DNA of 36,112 nt from C7867-002 sp964646515 (GCA_964646515.1 CAZYES010000008.1:1-36112), one strand, 5' to 3'. Shown: positions 22,504 through 30,797, numbered from the stretch's first letter. Notes: generated by a model not told the origin, from the letters alone. Numbers and translations are program-made.

Positions 22504-23073
22504 ATGAAGGCATCGGAAAAATTACAATTAATCAAAGATTTGATACATGAAAGAGCTCAGATAAGCCCGGCTGGTATTTTAAAGTTTCAGCTCAAAGATC
22601 AGCCTTTATTCCCTGCAAACGAACAGATACTCGTCCTGAAAAAGCTCGAGCAAGAGAATCTCATCAAGGACCTTAATGTTATTGGTAAGGCGGTCTGTTT
22701 CTGGGTCATCAGCACTTTTGGTGATTATGTTAAAACTGTTAAGCCTGATGCCGATCTTGTCTCCATGACCATCGGGATCAACACCCTTTCTATCGATAAG
22801 GTTACCGCTACGGTCCGTTTGAATACTGTTCAAGCCATTTTCAATCCAAAGAGCCAGGAATTCGCTACCCTTCTCAAATTGGCCACAGCTAAGAATAATC
22901 AGGTAACTTACACAGATATTCTAGGCACCTCTGTTTCAAAAACCACTAAGCGCAATCTCACTTTTGTCATACGCAACATCAAAGAGGCACTTGGCATACT
23001 GCCCGCAAAGAAAGCTAAAAATAAGGACATAATCAAGAACATCAAAGGTGTCGGATATAAGCTCGCACCATGA
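22504..23073 (+). CDS. Protein with OmpR-like winged-helix C-terminus
   Basis: A 189-residue soluble protein. The last 75 residues read like a winged-helix domain: FNPKSQEFATLLKLA, then VSKTTKRNLTFVIRNIKEAL and the closing IIKNIKGVGYKLAP, which matches the typical hairpin end (I-x-T-V-R-G-x-G-Y) of OmpR/PhoB effector domains. There is no receiver domain; the N-terminal half is a helical region ILKFQLKDQPLF and a small beta part of unknown type. It may regulate element 1 or the cassette to its left. Followed by a terminator at 23148. Confidence 0.72.
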   Translation: MKASEKLQLIKDLIHERAQISPAGILKFQLKDQPLFPANEQILVLKKLEQENLIKDLNVIGKAVCFWVISTFGDYVKTVKPDADLVSMTIGINTLSIDKVTATVRLNTVQAIFNPKSQEFATLLKLATAKNNQVTYTDILGTSVSKTTKRNLTFVIRNIKEALGILPAKKAKNKDIIKNIKGVGYKLAP

Positions 23074-23147
23074 TTTTTCTCTGGTCACATTGAACCCACA
23101 TTAAACCCATAATCGTTCCGTCCATTTATCCCTCTCGGACGACTACA

Positions 23148-23177
23148 GTCAAAGCACAATGCTTTGGCTTTTTGTTT
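23148..23177 (+). terminator. Intrinsic terminator after the winged-helix gene
   Basis: CAAAGC (23150-23155) pairs with GCTTTG (23161-23166), loop ACAAT, followed by GCTTTTTGTTT. Located 75 nt after the stop codon at 23073 and before the element 1 genes. Confidence 0.75.
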
Positions 23178-23209
23178 AGAGCATTCATTACCAATTAATT
23201 CGATTACCC

Positions 23210-23491
23210 ATGATCAAAAAGAAAACCACACGATGGTCCTCGGATGATTCCGTTGATCCATCAGATGTCTTTACGACATACGACTTGGGCTGTGCCAGCT
23301 TTTTGCTGTGCCTCGGATTCAAACTTGAATCTCTGGACCGTGATAATCCGCGCAAAGCCTTGTTTATGTTCAAGCGTGAGCCTCGTATCGAGGAGTACGC
23401 CAACAAATACTTCACTGACGAGGTCGAGGTGAAGGCTCGTTCGATGTTCGACAGCATTAAAGCTCTGAAGAACAAGCTTTACTCGGAGTAA
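23210..23491 (+). CDS. DUF5659-like protein
   Basis: A 93-residue protein. The core VFTTYDLGCASFLLCLGFKL followed by LDRDNPRKALFMF and EEYANKYF is the DUF5659 pattern (a polar start, a hydrophobic helix, R-x-N-P-x-K/R and a F-x-F strand). The family is small, of unknown function and frequent in integrated elements of CPR bacteria. It is 4 nt upstream of the next gene. Confidence 0.75.
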   Translation: MIKKKTTRWSSDDSVDPSDVFTTYDLGCASFLLCLGFKLESLDRDNPRKALFMFKREPRIEEYANKYFTDEVEVKARSMFDSIKALKNKLYSE

Positions 23492-23495
23492 TTTT

Positions 23496-23699
23496 ATGCG
23501 GCTTACGGATGAGCACATCAGAAAATTCCAGGCGATCTACAAAGCTCGTTTTGGAGTTGATTTGAGCGAGGATGAAGCCCGAGAAAAAGGCACTCAACTC
23601 GCTCGCCTGATGAGGCTTATCTACAAGCCAATGACCAAGGAAGAACTTTCCGAAGTCGAGGACCGCATGAAATTTATAGCAACACTAACCAATAAATAA
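23496..23699 (+). CDS. Small helical protein of integrated elements (67 residues)
   Basis: An all-helical protein with FQAIYKARFGVDLSEDEARE and GTQLARLMRLI, then a charged second half. This pattern (KFQ-x2-YK-x2-FG-x3-S-x2-EA) is a recurring small protein next to replication genes of plasmid-like elements; the role is unknown. It is spaced 4 nt after DUF5659 and 5 nt before the ATPase gene, so it belongs to one operon. Confidence 0.7.
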   Translation: MRLTDEHIRKFQAIYKARFGVDLSEDEAREKGTQLARLMRLIYKPMTKEELSEVEDRMKFIATLTNK

Positions 23700-23704
23700 T
23701 TACT

Positions 23705-25060
23705 ATGGACTTAAACAAAATTACCATCGGAGAACATTTGAAAGATGTTGAGAAAAAACTTGAAGTATACAAGCCAATTACGCTCGCTGATGTGCAGGAA
23801 GTGCTGAGCCTTACCATCAAGAAAGATGATGAAAATAAAATCGTTACCTTTCTTTCCATGCTTGCTGCCTATACCGACAACGCGCAGTTCAATATTAGTT
23901 TTAACGCGCCATCATCATCCGGCAAGAGCTTTATCCCTCTCGAGATATCCAATCTCTTTCCGCAGGATGATGTTATGAAATTAGCCGGCGCATCACCCAC
24001 ATCATTTCTCCACGAGAGCGGTGTATACAACAAAGAAACCAACGAACGTTTTATTGATCTATCCAGAAAGATCATTGTCTTTTTGGACATGCCACACTCA
24101 TCGCTTCTTACCAAACTGCGTGCAATGCTTTCCCACGATGAGAAAGAAACAAAGCACAAAATAACCGACAAAAGCGAGAAAGGTGGCACTCGCACAAAGA
24201 CTGCCGTTATCAGAGGATTTCCTTCAGTTATCTTCTGCTCGGCCAATGCCAAGATGGACCAGCAAGAGATGACTCGCTTTATTCTACTCAGTCCGCAGAT
24301 CGATGCCGATAAAATATTCAAAGGTATTCAGCAATCTTCTCGCAAGGAAGCTGATAAAAAGAAATACTATGCTGAACTTAATGGAAACCCACTCCGCAAG
24401 GCTTTGATGGATCGCATCGTCGCCATTAAGTCACTTGGTATCCAGGAAATAATTATCGAAAATGAGCAGCTGGTCCAACAACGTTTCCTCGCAAGCGTTC
24501 CTAATCCACAGCCAAGACATCAGCGTGATATCAAGCGCGTATATTCCATCATTAAATCAATCGCCCTCTTGAATCCCTGGTCCAGGAAATGCGAAGGGAC
24601 AACTTTGTATGCTTCTGAGCACGACATTGAAACCGGCTTTGAGATATGGAATAAAATCTCACTCTTCCAAGAGCTTGAAATATCTCCATATCTCTATGAG
24701 TTCTATCAGAAAATCATTCTGCCTCTGTGGCAGAGGGACCAGGTTGATGAATTCGGTGATCCTGTGCCTGAAGAAAAGAAAATCGGCATCAGTCGCCAGG
24801 CAATTCTTAAACAGTATGCACACTTCTATGGTGGCAACCTTGGTATGTATCGACTCCGTCATGACTATATTCCTGGCATTGTGGCCGCCGGTCTCATTTA
24901 TGAAGAACCGGACCCGAACGATCGCAGACAAGCTCTCGTGTATCCGGCAAATGCCAAGAGAAAGGCTGACGATGAGGTAGCAAATAATAGTGCGGACCAG
25001 TCGGGGGTAGAAAAGGCCGAGGAGAAGACTGAAATAATACCCGAGGAAGTCCCGTTCTAG
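23705..25060 (+). CDS. P-loop ATPase of an integrated element (replication-type)
   Basis: A 451-residue protein. Walker A is APSSSGKSF at about residues 65-73 and Walker B is KIIVFLDMPHSS; the sensor-like IFCSANAKMDQQEMTRFILL follows, typical of AAA+ ATPases of phage/plasmid replication (virulence-associated E-like or helicase-like). The C-terminal 120 residues look like a winged helix, ISRQAILKQYAHFYGGNLGM, and end in an acidic tail ADDEVANNS. No primase domain is visible. It precedes the recombinase gene and probably replicates the excised form; function is inferred. Confidence 0.75.
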   Translation: MDLNKITIGEHLKDVEKKLEVYKPITLADVQEVLSLTIKKDDENKIVTFLSMLAAYTDNAQFNISFNAPSSSGKSFIPLEISNLFPQDDVMKLAGASPTSFLHESGVYNKETNERFIDLSRKIIVFLDMPHSSLLTKLRAMLSHDEKETKHKITDKSEKGGTRTKTAVIRGFPSVIFCSANAKMDQQEMTRFILLSPQIDADKIFKGIQQSSRKEADKKKYYAELNGNPLRKALMDRIVAIKSLGIQEIIIENEQLVQQRFLASVPNPQPRHQRDIKRVYSIIKSIALLNPWSRKCEGTTLYASEHDIETGFEIWNKISLFQELEISPYLYEFYQKIILPLWQRDQVDEFGDPVPEEKKIGISRQAILKQYAHFYGGNLGMYRLRHDYIPGIVAAGLIYEEPDPNDRRQALVYPANAKRKADDEVANNSADQSGVEKAEEKTEIIPEEVPF

Positions 25061-25122
25061 GCTTAGTTGCAATTAGGTGATATTGAAGTTAACACTAAGG
25101 TATCAACCTAATTACTATTACC

Positions 25123-26760
25123 ATGAATAATAAACAAAAATATTTCATATATGCGCGTAAATCGTCCGAATCGGACGAGAAGCAGGTCCAGTCTATCGAT
25201 GACCAAGTTCTCATCATGGGCGGTATCGCCAGGAATCACAGTCTCAAGATCGTAGATACTATTACCGAATCAAAATCTGCCAAAGAACCTCATGGCCGTC
25301 CCGAGTTCGAGAAAATGATGGAACGCATCAAGAAAGGTGAAGCTCAGGGACTACTGGTATGGAAAATAGACCGACTGTCTCGTAACCCGATTGATAGTGC
25401 AACCATTCAGTGGCTACTGCAAAAAGAAATTATTGCCAGTATCCGAACTCCTGACCGAGAGTATCGACCAGAAGACAACGCTCTCCTTTTGAGTGTTGAG
25501 AGTAGCATGGCTAATCAGTACATTCGAGATCTAAGTAAGAACGTAAAGCGAGGACTTAAGAGTAAGCTCGATAAAGGTTGGATGCCTTGCACCGCACCGC
25601 TTGGTTATCTCAATACCAAAACAGAAATACGTGGAGAAAATTACATCGTCAAAGACCCTGATCGTTTTCCTCTTATGCGCAGAGCCTGGGACCTAATGCT
25701 CTCCGGTAATTATCTGGCAGCTGAAATACGGGACAAGATGAACAATGAATGGGGCCTTCGAACTCGTAGCTGGAAAAAGAGAGGCTGTCGGCCGATATCA
25801 CGAAGTACAATCTATCGTATCTTTACGAATGCCTTTTATGCAGGACTCATTCCGTACAAGGGTTTGTACATTCAAGGCAAACATGAGCCAATGATTACGC
25901 TCGAGGAGTTTGATCGAGTCCAGCTTATGCTCGGCCGAGAAGGTAATCAACGCCCTCGGCGTTATGAGTATGCCTATACCGGTAAAATCATCTGTTGTGA
26001 GTGCGGTGGTTTGGTTTCGGCTACATACAAAGAAAAGCTCTTGAGAAGTAGCGGCAAGCTAGGTAAATATATTCTTTACTACTGCATTTGCGCTCGTAAA
26101 TATCCAGGCAAATGTGCCCAGGCCTATTACACCAATGCAAACCTCATTGACCAATGCATCGAAGAAAAAATTGACAGCCTGGCCATTATGGCTGAATTTA
26201 AAGATTGGGCTTTGGAAGTTATCCGAGATCTAAACACTGACGAAATCGTCGAACGGACCAAAATATATGAAAACCAACAAAAGGCTGTAAATGATCTTCA
26301 AAAGCAAATAGATAACCTTACTCAGCTACGCCTCAAGGAATTGGTGGAGGATGATGAATACACAAAAGAACGCACTCGCCTTAAGAACGAACTCACTGTT
26401 ATGCGGACCAAAATCAAGGATACCGAGGAACGTGCCGACAGTTGGGTTGAACTTACCGAGAAGACCTTTGAATTCGCGTATTATGCCCACAAAGCTTTCT
26501 TATTTGGCGATGTCGAGACCAAGCGCGAGATCCTTTCTACCATTAGTCGTTTGAACTGCACGCTAAAAGGCGGAAAGCTCTTAATTGAGGCTACGGAATG
26601 GTTGCAGCCAATAGAAAAAGGCTATCCGGCGATAGAAGCCAAAATCAAATCGTTTGAACCAGAAAAACTCCTTACAGAAACTAGGCGAAATGAGGTTATT
26701 GCCTCAATTCGTCCCGAAATGCGCGGCCAAGCGGGCTCGAACCGCCAACCTCTCGCGTGA
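25123..26760 (+). CDS. Large serine recombinase of element 1
   Basis: A 545-residue integrase. The N-terminal resolvase domain has YARKSSESDEKQVQSIDDQV with the catalytic serine, VWKIDRLSRNPIDSATIQWL, and the E-helix MANQYIRDLSKNVKRGLKSK; next come the recombinase domain (GWMPCTAPLGYLN, YAGLIPYKGLYIQGKHEPMI), a zinc ribbon CCECGG with CICARKYPGKCAQA, and a coiled coil at about 390-440. The last 13 codons (RGQAGSNRQPLA) and TGA stop are antisense to tRNA-Asp. The stop lies in the anticodon loop. The C-terminus is therefore defined by the integration site. Confidence 0.95.
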   Translation: MNNKQKYFIYARKSSESDEKQVQSIDDQVLIMGGIARNHSLKIVDTITESKSAKEPHGRPEFEKMMERIKKGEAQGLLVWKIDRLSRNPIDSATIQWLLQKEIIASIRTPDREYRPEDNALLLSVESSMANQYIRDLSKNVKRGLKSKLDKGWMPCTAPLGYLNTKTEIRGENYIVKDPDRFPLMRRAWDLMLSGNYLAAEIRDKMNNEWGLRTRSWKKRGCRPISRSTIYRIFTNAFYAGLIPYKGLYIQGKHEPMITLEEFDRVQLMLGREGNQRPRRYEYAYTGKIICCECGGLVSATYKEKLLRSSGKLGKYILYYCICARKYPGKCAQAYYTNANLIDQCIEEKIDSLAIMAEFKDWALEVIRDLNTDEIVERTKIYENQQKAVNDLQKQIDNLTQLRLKELVEDDEYTKERTRLKNELTVMRTKIKDTEERADSWVELTEKTFEFAYYAHKAFLFGDVETKREILSTISRLNCTLKGGKLLIEATEWLQPIEKGYPAIEAKIKSFEPEKLLTETRRNEVIASIRPEMRGQAGSNRQPLA

Positions 26761-26795
26761 CAGGCGAGTGCTCTAACCAGTTGAGCTATGGCCGC
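26722..26795 (-). tRNA. tRNA-Asp (anticodon GTC), attachment site of element 1
   Basis: Acceptor GCGGCCA/TGGCCGC, D arm GCTC/GAGC, anticodon stem CTCGC/GCGAG with loop CTGTCAC (GTC), T arm GGCGG/CCGCT with TTCGAGC. Discriminator G, no CCA. Its 3' half (positions 26722-26760) is antisense to the end of the recombinase. Confidence 0.96.
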
Positions 26796-26842
26796 ATCGA
26801 TGCGTAGAGATAATGTAGCAGAAATAAAGATAAAATCAAAGG

Positions 26843-26916
26843 TGTCGGCGGGAGGGATCGAACCTCCGACCTTGGGCTTATGAGTCCCACGCTCTAACCA
26901 ACTGAGCTACGCCGAC
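26843..26916 (-). tRNA. tRNA-Met (CAT), elongator or tRNA-Ile2
   Basis: Acceptor GTCGGCG/CGCCGAC, anticodon loop CTCATAA (CAT), T arm GGAGG/CCTCC. The anticodon stem TGGGA/GCCCA has an A-G mismatch at 31-39. No CCA (the trailer is CCT after discriminator A). The CAT anticodon could be elongator Met or lysidine-modified Ile; which one cannot be decided by eye. Confidence 0.9.
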
Positions 26917-27065
26917 ATTGAACTTTATAAGAACCACTTCCCTATAATGATCATAATACCAAACTGAAATGGCCTATAAATGCCTTACTACAATAAACGA
27001 AAAATCCATTATCCGCAACTGAAAGTTTGCATTCTCACTTTTTTTGTGGCACACTGAACAAAAAT

Positions 27066-27137
27066 CGCGGGGTAGGGTAACGGTAACCCGTCAGGCTCAT
27101 AACCTGAAAATTGTCGGTTCGATTCCGGCCCCCGCAA
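27066..27137 (+). tRNA. Initiator tRNA-fMet (CAT), attachment site of element 2
   Basis: The acceptor CGCGGGG/CCCCGCA has the C1-A72 mismatch characteristic of bacterial initiator tRNA. D arm GGGT/ACCC with a short loop, anticodon stem TCAGG/CCTGA with loop CTCATAA, T arm GTCGG/CCGGC. Only two of the three anticodon-stem G-C pairs typical of initiators are present (one is A-U). Trailer ACAA, so CCA is not encoded. Overlaps the recombinase gene at 27097 antisense. Confidence 0.88.
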
Positions 27138-28638
27138 CAAGTTCGGACGGAGTAGTCAAAAATGTCTCATTTAGCCTGAATATAGGCGACAGAAAGGCGG
27201 TTCCATAAATACCGACTGACTTTTGGTATGTAATTCCCTTCGGTAGCACCGTTTTCTGCATTCGTTGTCGCTGTTTCGGGTTCATCTGTTGCCACTGGAA
27301 TGCCAGATTCCTAATAAATTTCACAACTGTCGTCACTACAACCTCCATATCCAACTCATTTATTTCAGCCTCATTCTTTGAAATGTTTAGGGCGGCAATT
27401 TGATTTCCAACAACCTCTTTCATTTCTTTATACTCGGATTGAGACATTTCCTTATTAATCCTCATCTGTAGAAGCTGTTCCTTATGGCCTTCAAGCTTTT
27501 TCAGCTCACGTCTGTAATGTTCCTTCTCTTGCTTCGCCACTACATGTTGATTCTTGTATGTGTCTAGAATAATAGCTTCAAACATTTTCAGAAATTCATC
27601 AGATGGCGTTATCGTCTTCAGAAGCTCTACAAACTTGTCTTCGAGGATCGACTTGGGAATAGAGTGGCCACAATGCACGCACCCTTTGTTTTGACAGTGG
27701 TATGCGGCATATTTTTTGCTCCTGCCTTGATGCCATGACGCCGTTAGTAGATTTCCACATTCACATAATACAAACCGACGAAGTGGAAAATCAGGATTAT
27801 CCGTTAGTCGATGCGCTGTAGCATTGCTAGACATTCTAGTTTTTACCATCTGAATCTGACGGTACTCATCCATAGTAATCATCGGCTTATGTAAACCATT
27901 GTATTCTTCTTTAGTCCACGGATTGACTAGGATGCCAGCATAAAACTTATCGGCAAGGATGGTTTCCCATAATTGCTTACGCATTGGACGATTTGTCCTT
28001 GTTTTTAGTCCCCATTTATTACTCTCCTCGGTCAATGAGGTAATAGTATGATTCCCTGCTTTATAGAGCTTCAAACCTCTTTGAATAAGAGAAAATCTAT
28101 CCTCGTCAGGAATATCAGGGATTGTCTTTCTTCTATCAGTAAGTCTTTTCGAGTTCTTATAACCTATCGGAGGCGACCAGCACCATATACCCTCTCGCAG
28201 TCTTGCTTGCATACCACCAGTACATCTCTGCTTTCTCACTTCGTTCTCGAATTCAGCATAGCCAGCCAGAAATGTCTCCATCATCTTGCCCATGTGGTCT
28301 TGAGTTATTGGTTCAGTAACGGACTGAAGTACAACACCGTATTGGGTCAATTTCGCACGAACAGCAAAGTGGTCAGTTGTATTTCTCGCAAAGCGATCAA
28401 TCTTCCATACAATGAACGCTGTCACCTCGCCAGTATGTTTGCGACAGTATTCGAGAGCTTTCAGAAACTCAGTGCGATTGGCGGCAGTAGCCGATTCTCC
28501 CCTCTCAATAAATATCTTTACGACCTCGATATCACGATTTTGAGCATATTCAACACACGCACGCTCTTGACTATCAAGGCTCGTGCCCTGCACCTGCTCA
28601 TTAGATGACACACGGACATATATAATTGCTTTTTTCAT
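27097..28638 (-). CDS. Large serine recombinase of element 2
   Basis: A 513-residue serine integrase, only distantly like the one at 25123. Resolvase domain: YVRVSSNEQVQGTSLDSQER with the catalytic serine, VWKIDRFARNTTDHFAVRAK, and FLAGYAEFENEVRKQRCTGG. Recombinase domain: GIWCWSPPIGYKNSKRL and FYAGILVNPWTKEEYNGLHK. A zinc ribbon CECGNLLTASW with CQNKGCVHCG, then a coiled coil (about 380-450). The last residues GAGIEPTIFRL and the TGA stop (27099-27097) are antisense to the initiator tRNA, the stop lying in its anticodon loop. It starts 1 nt after the small gene at 28640. Confidence 0.95.
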   Translation of the reverse strand: MKKAIIYVRVSSNEQVQGTSLDSQERACVEYAQNRDIEVVKIFIERGESATAANRTEFLKALEYCRKHTGEVTAFIVWKIDRFARNTTDHFAVRAKLTQYGVVLQSVTEPITQDHMGKMMETFLAGYAEFENEVRKQRCTGGMQARLREGIWCWSPPIGYKNSKRLTDRRKTIPDIPDEDRFSLIQRGLKLYKAGNHTITSLTEESNKWGLKTRTNRPMRKQLWETILADKFYAGILVNPWTKEEYNGLHKPMITMDEYRQIQMVKTRMSSNATAHRLTDNPDFPLRRFVLCECGNLLTASWHQGRSKKYAAYHCQNKGCVHCGHSIPKSILEDKFVELLKTITPSDEFLKMFEAIILDTYKNQHVVAKQEKEHYRRELKKLEGHKEQLLQMRINKEMSQSEYKEMKEVVGNQIAALNISKNEAEINELDMEVVVTTVVKFIRNLAFQWQQMNPKQRQRMQKTVLPKGITYQKSVGIYGTAFLSPIFRLNETFLTTPSELVAGAGIEPTIFRL

Positions 28639-28639
28639 G

Positions 28640-28798
28640 TTATTTAATTTTCTTCTTTACTTGTCCACCCTTTTTACCTATTCGGGCATAAAAGGCTTTA
28701 CCATACTTTTCTTTTACGACCTTATGAGACTTCTCTGCTAATGACCGCATGTAATTAGAGACTACCTCCTTATCGGATTGTGAAACTGACTTATCCAT
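28640..28798 (-). CDS. Small basic protein (52 residues) coupled to the recombinase
   Basis: ATG at 28798, TAA at 28642-28640, one base before the recombinase ATG. It reads MDKSVSQSDKEVVSNYMRSL, then AEKSHKVVKEKYGKAFYARI and GKKGGQVKKKIK. The lysine/glycine GKKGG end recalls KGG-type small proteins and the basic protein may bind DNA; it could be a recombination directionality factor, which serine integrases need for excision, but there is no proof. The tight spacing supports co-translation. Confidence 0.6.
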   Translation of the reverse strand: MDKSVSQSDKEVVSNYMRSLAEKSHKVVKEKYGKAFYARIGKKGGQVKKKIK

Positions 28799-28862
28799 GT
28801 GGCTATCATAGCATAAGCGTACCGCAAGCTAAAGTGGATAACTAATGGTTAAAAATCCCTAT

Positions 28863-29954
28863 CTATATAGTGAGAGGCATTTTAACCGCTTCAACAAAAC
28901 CGTCCAATTCATCAAATTTCACTTCAAATGGCTTAATGGAGACAAGAACCTTGTTTTTCTCGGCTTTCTGCTCAAACAAGATACCCTCCTTAACCATTTC
29001 TTCTATAGCAGTCTTGAAAGTAGACTTTCCGCCTTTTAGACCAGATTTCTTTAACGCTTCAAATAGTTCCTTTTTGAACATTGGCTTCTCTTCGCTCTCC
29101 AGCATATCAAAAATGGCATCCTTGAAATCAGATTTTGTACTCTGCGCTTCATCTACATCGCCAGCAAATTCAAACTTGAATTCCTGTTCGCTTTTTACAA
29201 CATTTAGTTTGAAGGGTCTAGCTTCTTCCTTCTGTCTCAATTTGGTCTGGCTTAACGTGATAAATTCTTCTTTTGGTTTTCGGTCTATTGCTATATGGCA
29301 ATCAACTGAAGCTAAGATATCTGACGATCCTCGCATCTCTTGTGAAGCATTGGAACGCATAAAACCTTGCTTTCGGTTATGGTGAGTAAAAATGACGGTC
29401 ATACCCTCTTTAGTGAGTTTTCTCAAAAGATTGAATACATTAGACATATCCATCGCATCATTTTCATTACCAGAATGAATTCGCACCAGAGAATCAAAGA
29501 CAACCAACTTTACACTATTTTGTTTGGCGAATTTGATGATATGCGCCACACTTTCTTTAGATAGCTTGAAGCCCTCAAAGGTCAGTAGGTGAATTGGCAA
29601 TTCAAATGTCTTGTTCAGTTTATGAATACGTTTTTGCAATAATTGCTGATTATTTTCTTCATCTATCACTAGCACCCCAATCTGACTGGATGTAAATTTG
29701 TCAAAGAGAATATCTCCGTTAGCCACCTTCAGCACCAAGTCCCAAACCAACCATGTCTTGTAGCTAGCTGGCGCACCTGAAATAGCTATAATGCCCTGTG
29801 CTGGAATCAACTGCTCAACTACCCATTCGGCTTCTTTAAACTCAACAGCCATCAATTCTGAAAGTTTAATGGGTTTGAAAGTCTTAATAGTTTCAATTTC
29901 TTGTTCTAGCTTTTGAATTCTGTCCTCTATTTTTTGGTTATCTATATCGTTCAT
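28863..29954 (-). CDS. RepA/DnaB-like AAA ATPase (hexameric helicase type)
   Basis: A 363-residue protein: an N-terminal coiled coil (about 1-25), then a RecA-like core with Walker A SGAPASYKTWLVWDL, Walker B IGVLVIDEENNQQLLQ, VKLVVFDSLVRIHSG and VIFTHHNRKQG followed by GSSDILASVDCHIAI, the layout of the AAA_25/RepA helicase group. The C-terminal 90 residues look like a winged helix, KKELFEALKKSGLKGGKSTF, with a linker. It should unwind the element's origin. It is 11 nt downstream of the CHC2 gene, with which it makes a replication operon. Confidence 0.85.
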   Translation of the reverse strand: MNDIDNQKIEDRIQKLEQEIETIKTFKPIKLSELMAVEFKEAEWVVEQLIPAQGIIAISGAPASYKTWLVWDLVLKVANGDILFDKFTSSQIGVLVIDEENNQQLLQKRIHKLNKTFELPIHLLTFEGFKLSKESVAHIIKFAKQNSVKLVVFDSLVRIHSGNENDAMDMSNVFNLLRKLTKEGMTVIFTHHNRKQGFMRSNASQEMRGSSDILASVDCHIAIDRKPKEEFITLSQTKLRQKEEARPFKLNVVKSEQEFKFEFAGDVDEAQSTKSDFKDAIFDMLESEEKPMFKKELFEALKKSGLKGGKSTFKTAIEEMVKEGILFEQKAEKNKVLVSIKPFEVKFDELDGFVEAVKMPLTI

Positions 29955-29965
29955 GTTATTTAATG

Positions 29966-30655
29966 TTATTTAGTAAGATATCGCACTGCTTGCTTAAAAT
30001 CATAGTTGTATAGTAGTCTCACGAATTTGATTGCATCACCACCCTGACAACACCCGAAACACCAACAAGTATTTGTTTCTGTATAGATATAAAACGACGG
30101 CCGCCGCTCTTTATGAAATGGACATAACCCGATTATCGTCTTTCCACCCTTTCGCAATGGCTGGTCAATTAATGTTTCGATCGGTACTGCTAGTGCCTGT
30201 TGTATCTCCTCAACTGTAATCCATCCCTTTGGTAAAGGCCGCCCTTCTTTTACTGATAGAAGTCTCTTCAATCTAGCTATGTGTGATTCCATTTTTAACA
30301 GTTCATTTCCTTCAGACAGTTTCAATAACTCACGCCAAGCCCATCGGAAATATTCGTCTTGGTAGTTATCTTCAATAAATTTAAGTCTCTCCTTTATTTG
30401 ATTAGAAAGCTCTAGTATCTCCAGTTCCCATTCCTTGATCTTCTCTGGGATAATCTCGATTCCTTCAGGAAATATCTCTAGCAATTCGCTTTCTTTGAAT
30501 CTAGGCATAGATGCACGCCACTGCTCTGCAAAAATACGTAACGGATGCTCACAGAAAGCTAGTTCAGTATCCGACAGTGGAGTACCGTAATTAATCGCAG
30601 TAGTACGCACACGATATGCAGTCTTGGGGTCAAATTTGATTTCGTATTCTTCCAT
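29966..30655 (-). CDS. CHC2 zinc-finger protein (primase N-terminal-like, no TOPRIM)
   Basis: A 229-residue protein. The C-terminal 70 residues form a CHC2-type zinc finger: LCPFHKERRPSFYIY and CWCFGCCQGGDAIKFVRLLY, the DNA-binding finger of DnaG-type primases. Upstream are helical segments, with QQALAVPIETLIDQPLRKGG leading into the finger. The TOPRIM catalytic domain that should follow is absent, because the gene ends about 15 residues after the finger. The partner ATPase is encoded next. It may load a host primase or act as origin-binding protein; this is inference. Confidence 0.82.
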   Translation of the reverse strand: MEEYEIKFDPKTAYRVRTTAINYGTPLSDTELAFCEHPLRIFAEQWRASMPRFKESELLEIFPEGIEIIPEKIKEWELEILELSNQIKERLKFIEDNYQDEYFRWAWRELLKLSEGNELLKMESHIARLKRLLSVKEGRPLPKGWITVEEIQQALAVPIETLIDQPLRKGGKTIIGLCPFHKERRPSFYIYTETNTCWCFGCCQGGDAIKFVRLLYNYDFKQAVRYLTK

Positions 30656-30797
30656 TGTATTTTTCTTTATTTAGTGTTTCCAATGCAATCTCGGCCAACT
30701 CATATAAAGCATCTCTAATTTGTAAGATGTCTTTATCACTAAGCTTCTCTATAATCTCTGGACTGAGATATTCTTTACATTCATTGATGGTTAGCAT
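30630..30797 (-). CDS. Small hypothetical protein (55 residues)
   Basis: Begins MLTINECKEYLSPEIIEKLS, then DKDILQIRDALYELAEIALE and ends NGRIRNQI at TGA. A helical acidic protein; no family recognised. It overlaps the CHC2 gene by 26 nt on the same strand, and begins just downstream of the hairpin at 30811, so it is probably the first gene of the replication operon. Size suits a copy-control or antitoxin-like protein, but that is a guess. Confidence 0.55.
   Translation of the reverse strand: MLTINECKEYLSPEIIEKLSDKDILQIRDALYELAEIALETLNKEKYNGRIRNQI

Larger units (their letters stand above)
22462..26795. mobile_element. Integrated element 1 (tRNA-Asp target, large serine recombinase)
   Basis: The right end is firm: the recombinase (25123-26760) ends inside tRNA-Asp, the presumed attachment site. 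Genes upstream (DUF5659-like, a 67-residue protein, a P-loop ATPase) are of a kind typical of small integrated elements, all on the plus strand. The left end is uncertain; I placed it after the direct repeat at 22461, but 23100-23200 is also possible. No duplicated tRNA-Asp segment was found at the left, as expected for serine recombinases with short cores. Confidence 0.6.

Noticed and set aside
22462..23210. A duplicated tRNA-Asp segment marking the left end of element 1
   Set aside because: I searched by eye for matches to the tRNA 3' half and found none; serine integrases may leave only a few bases in common.
28048..28608. Plus-strand 186-residue frame opposite the second integrase
   Set aside because: It is antisense to conserved resolvase motifs, so the minus-strand gene is the real one.
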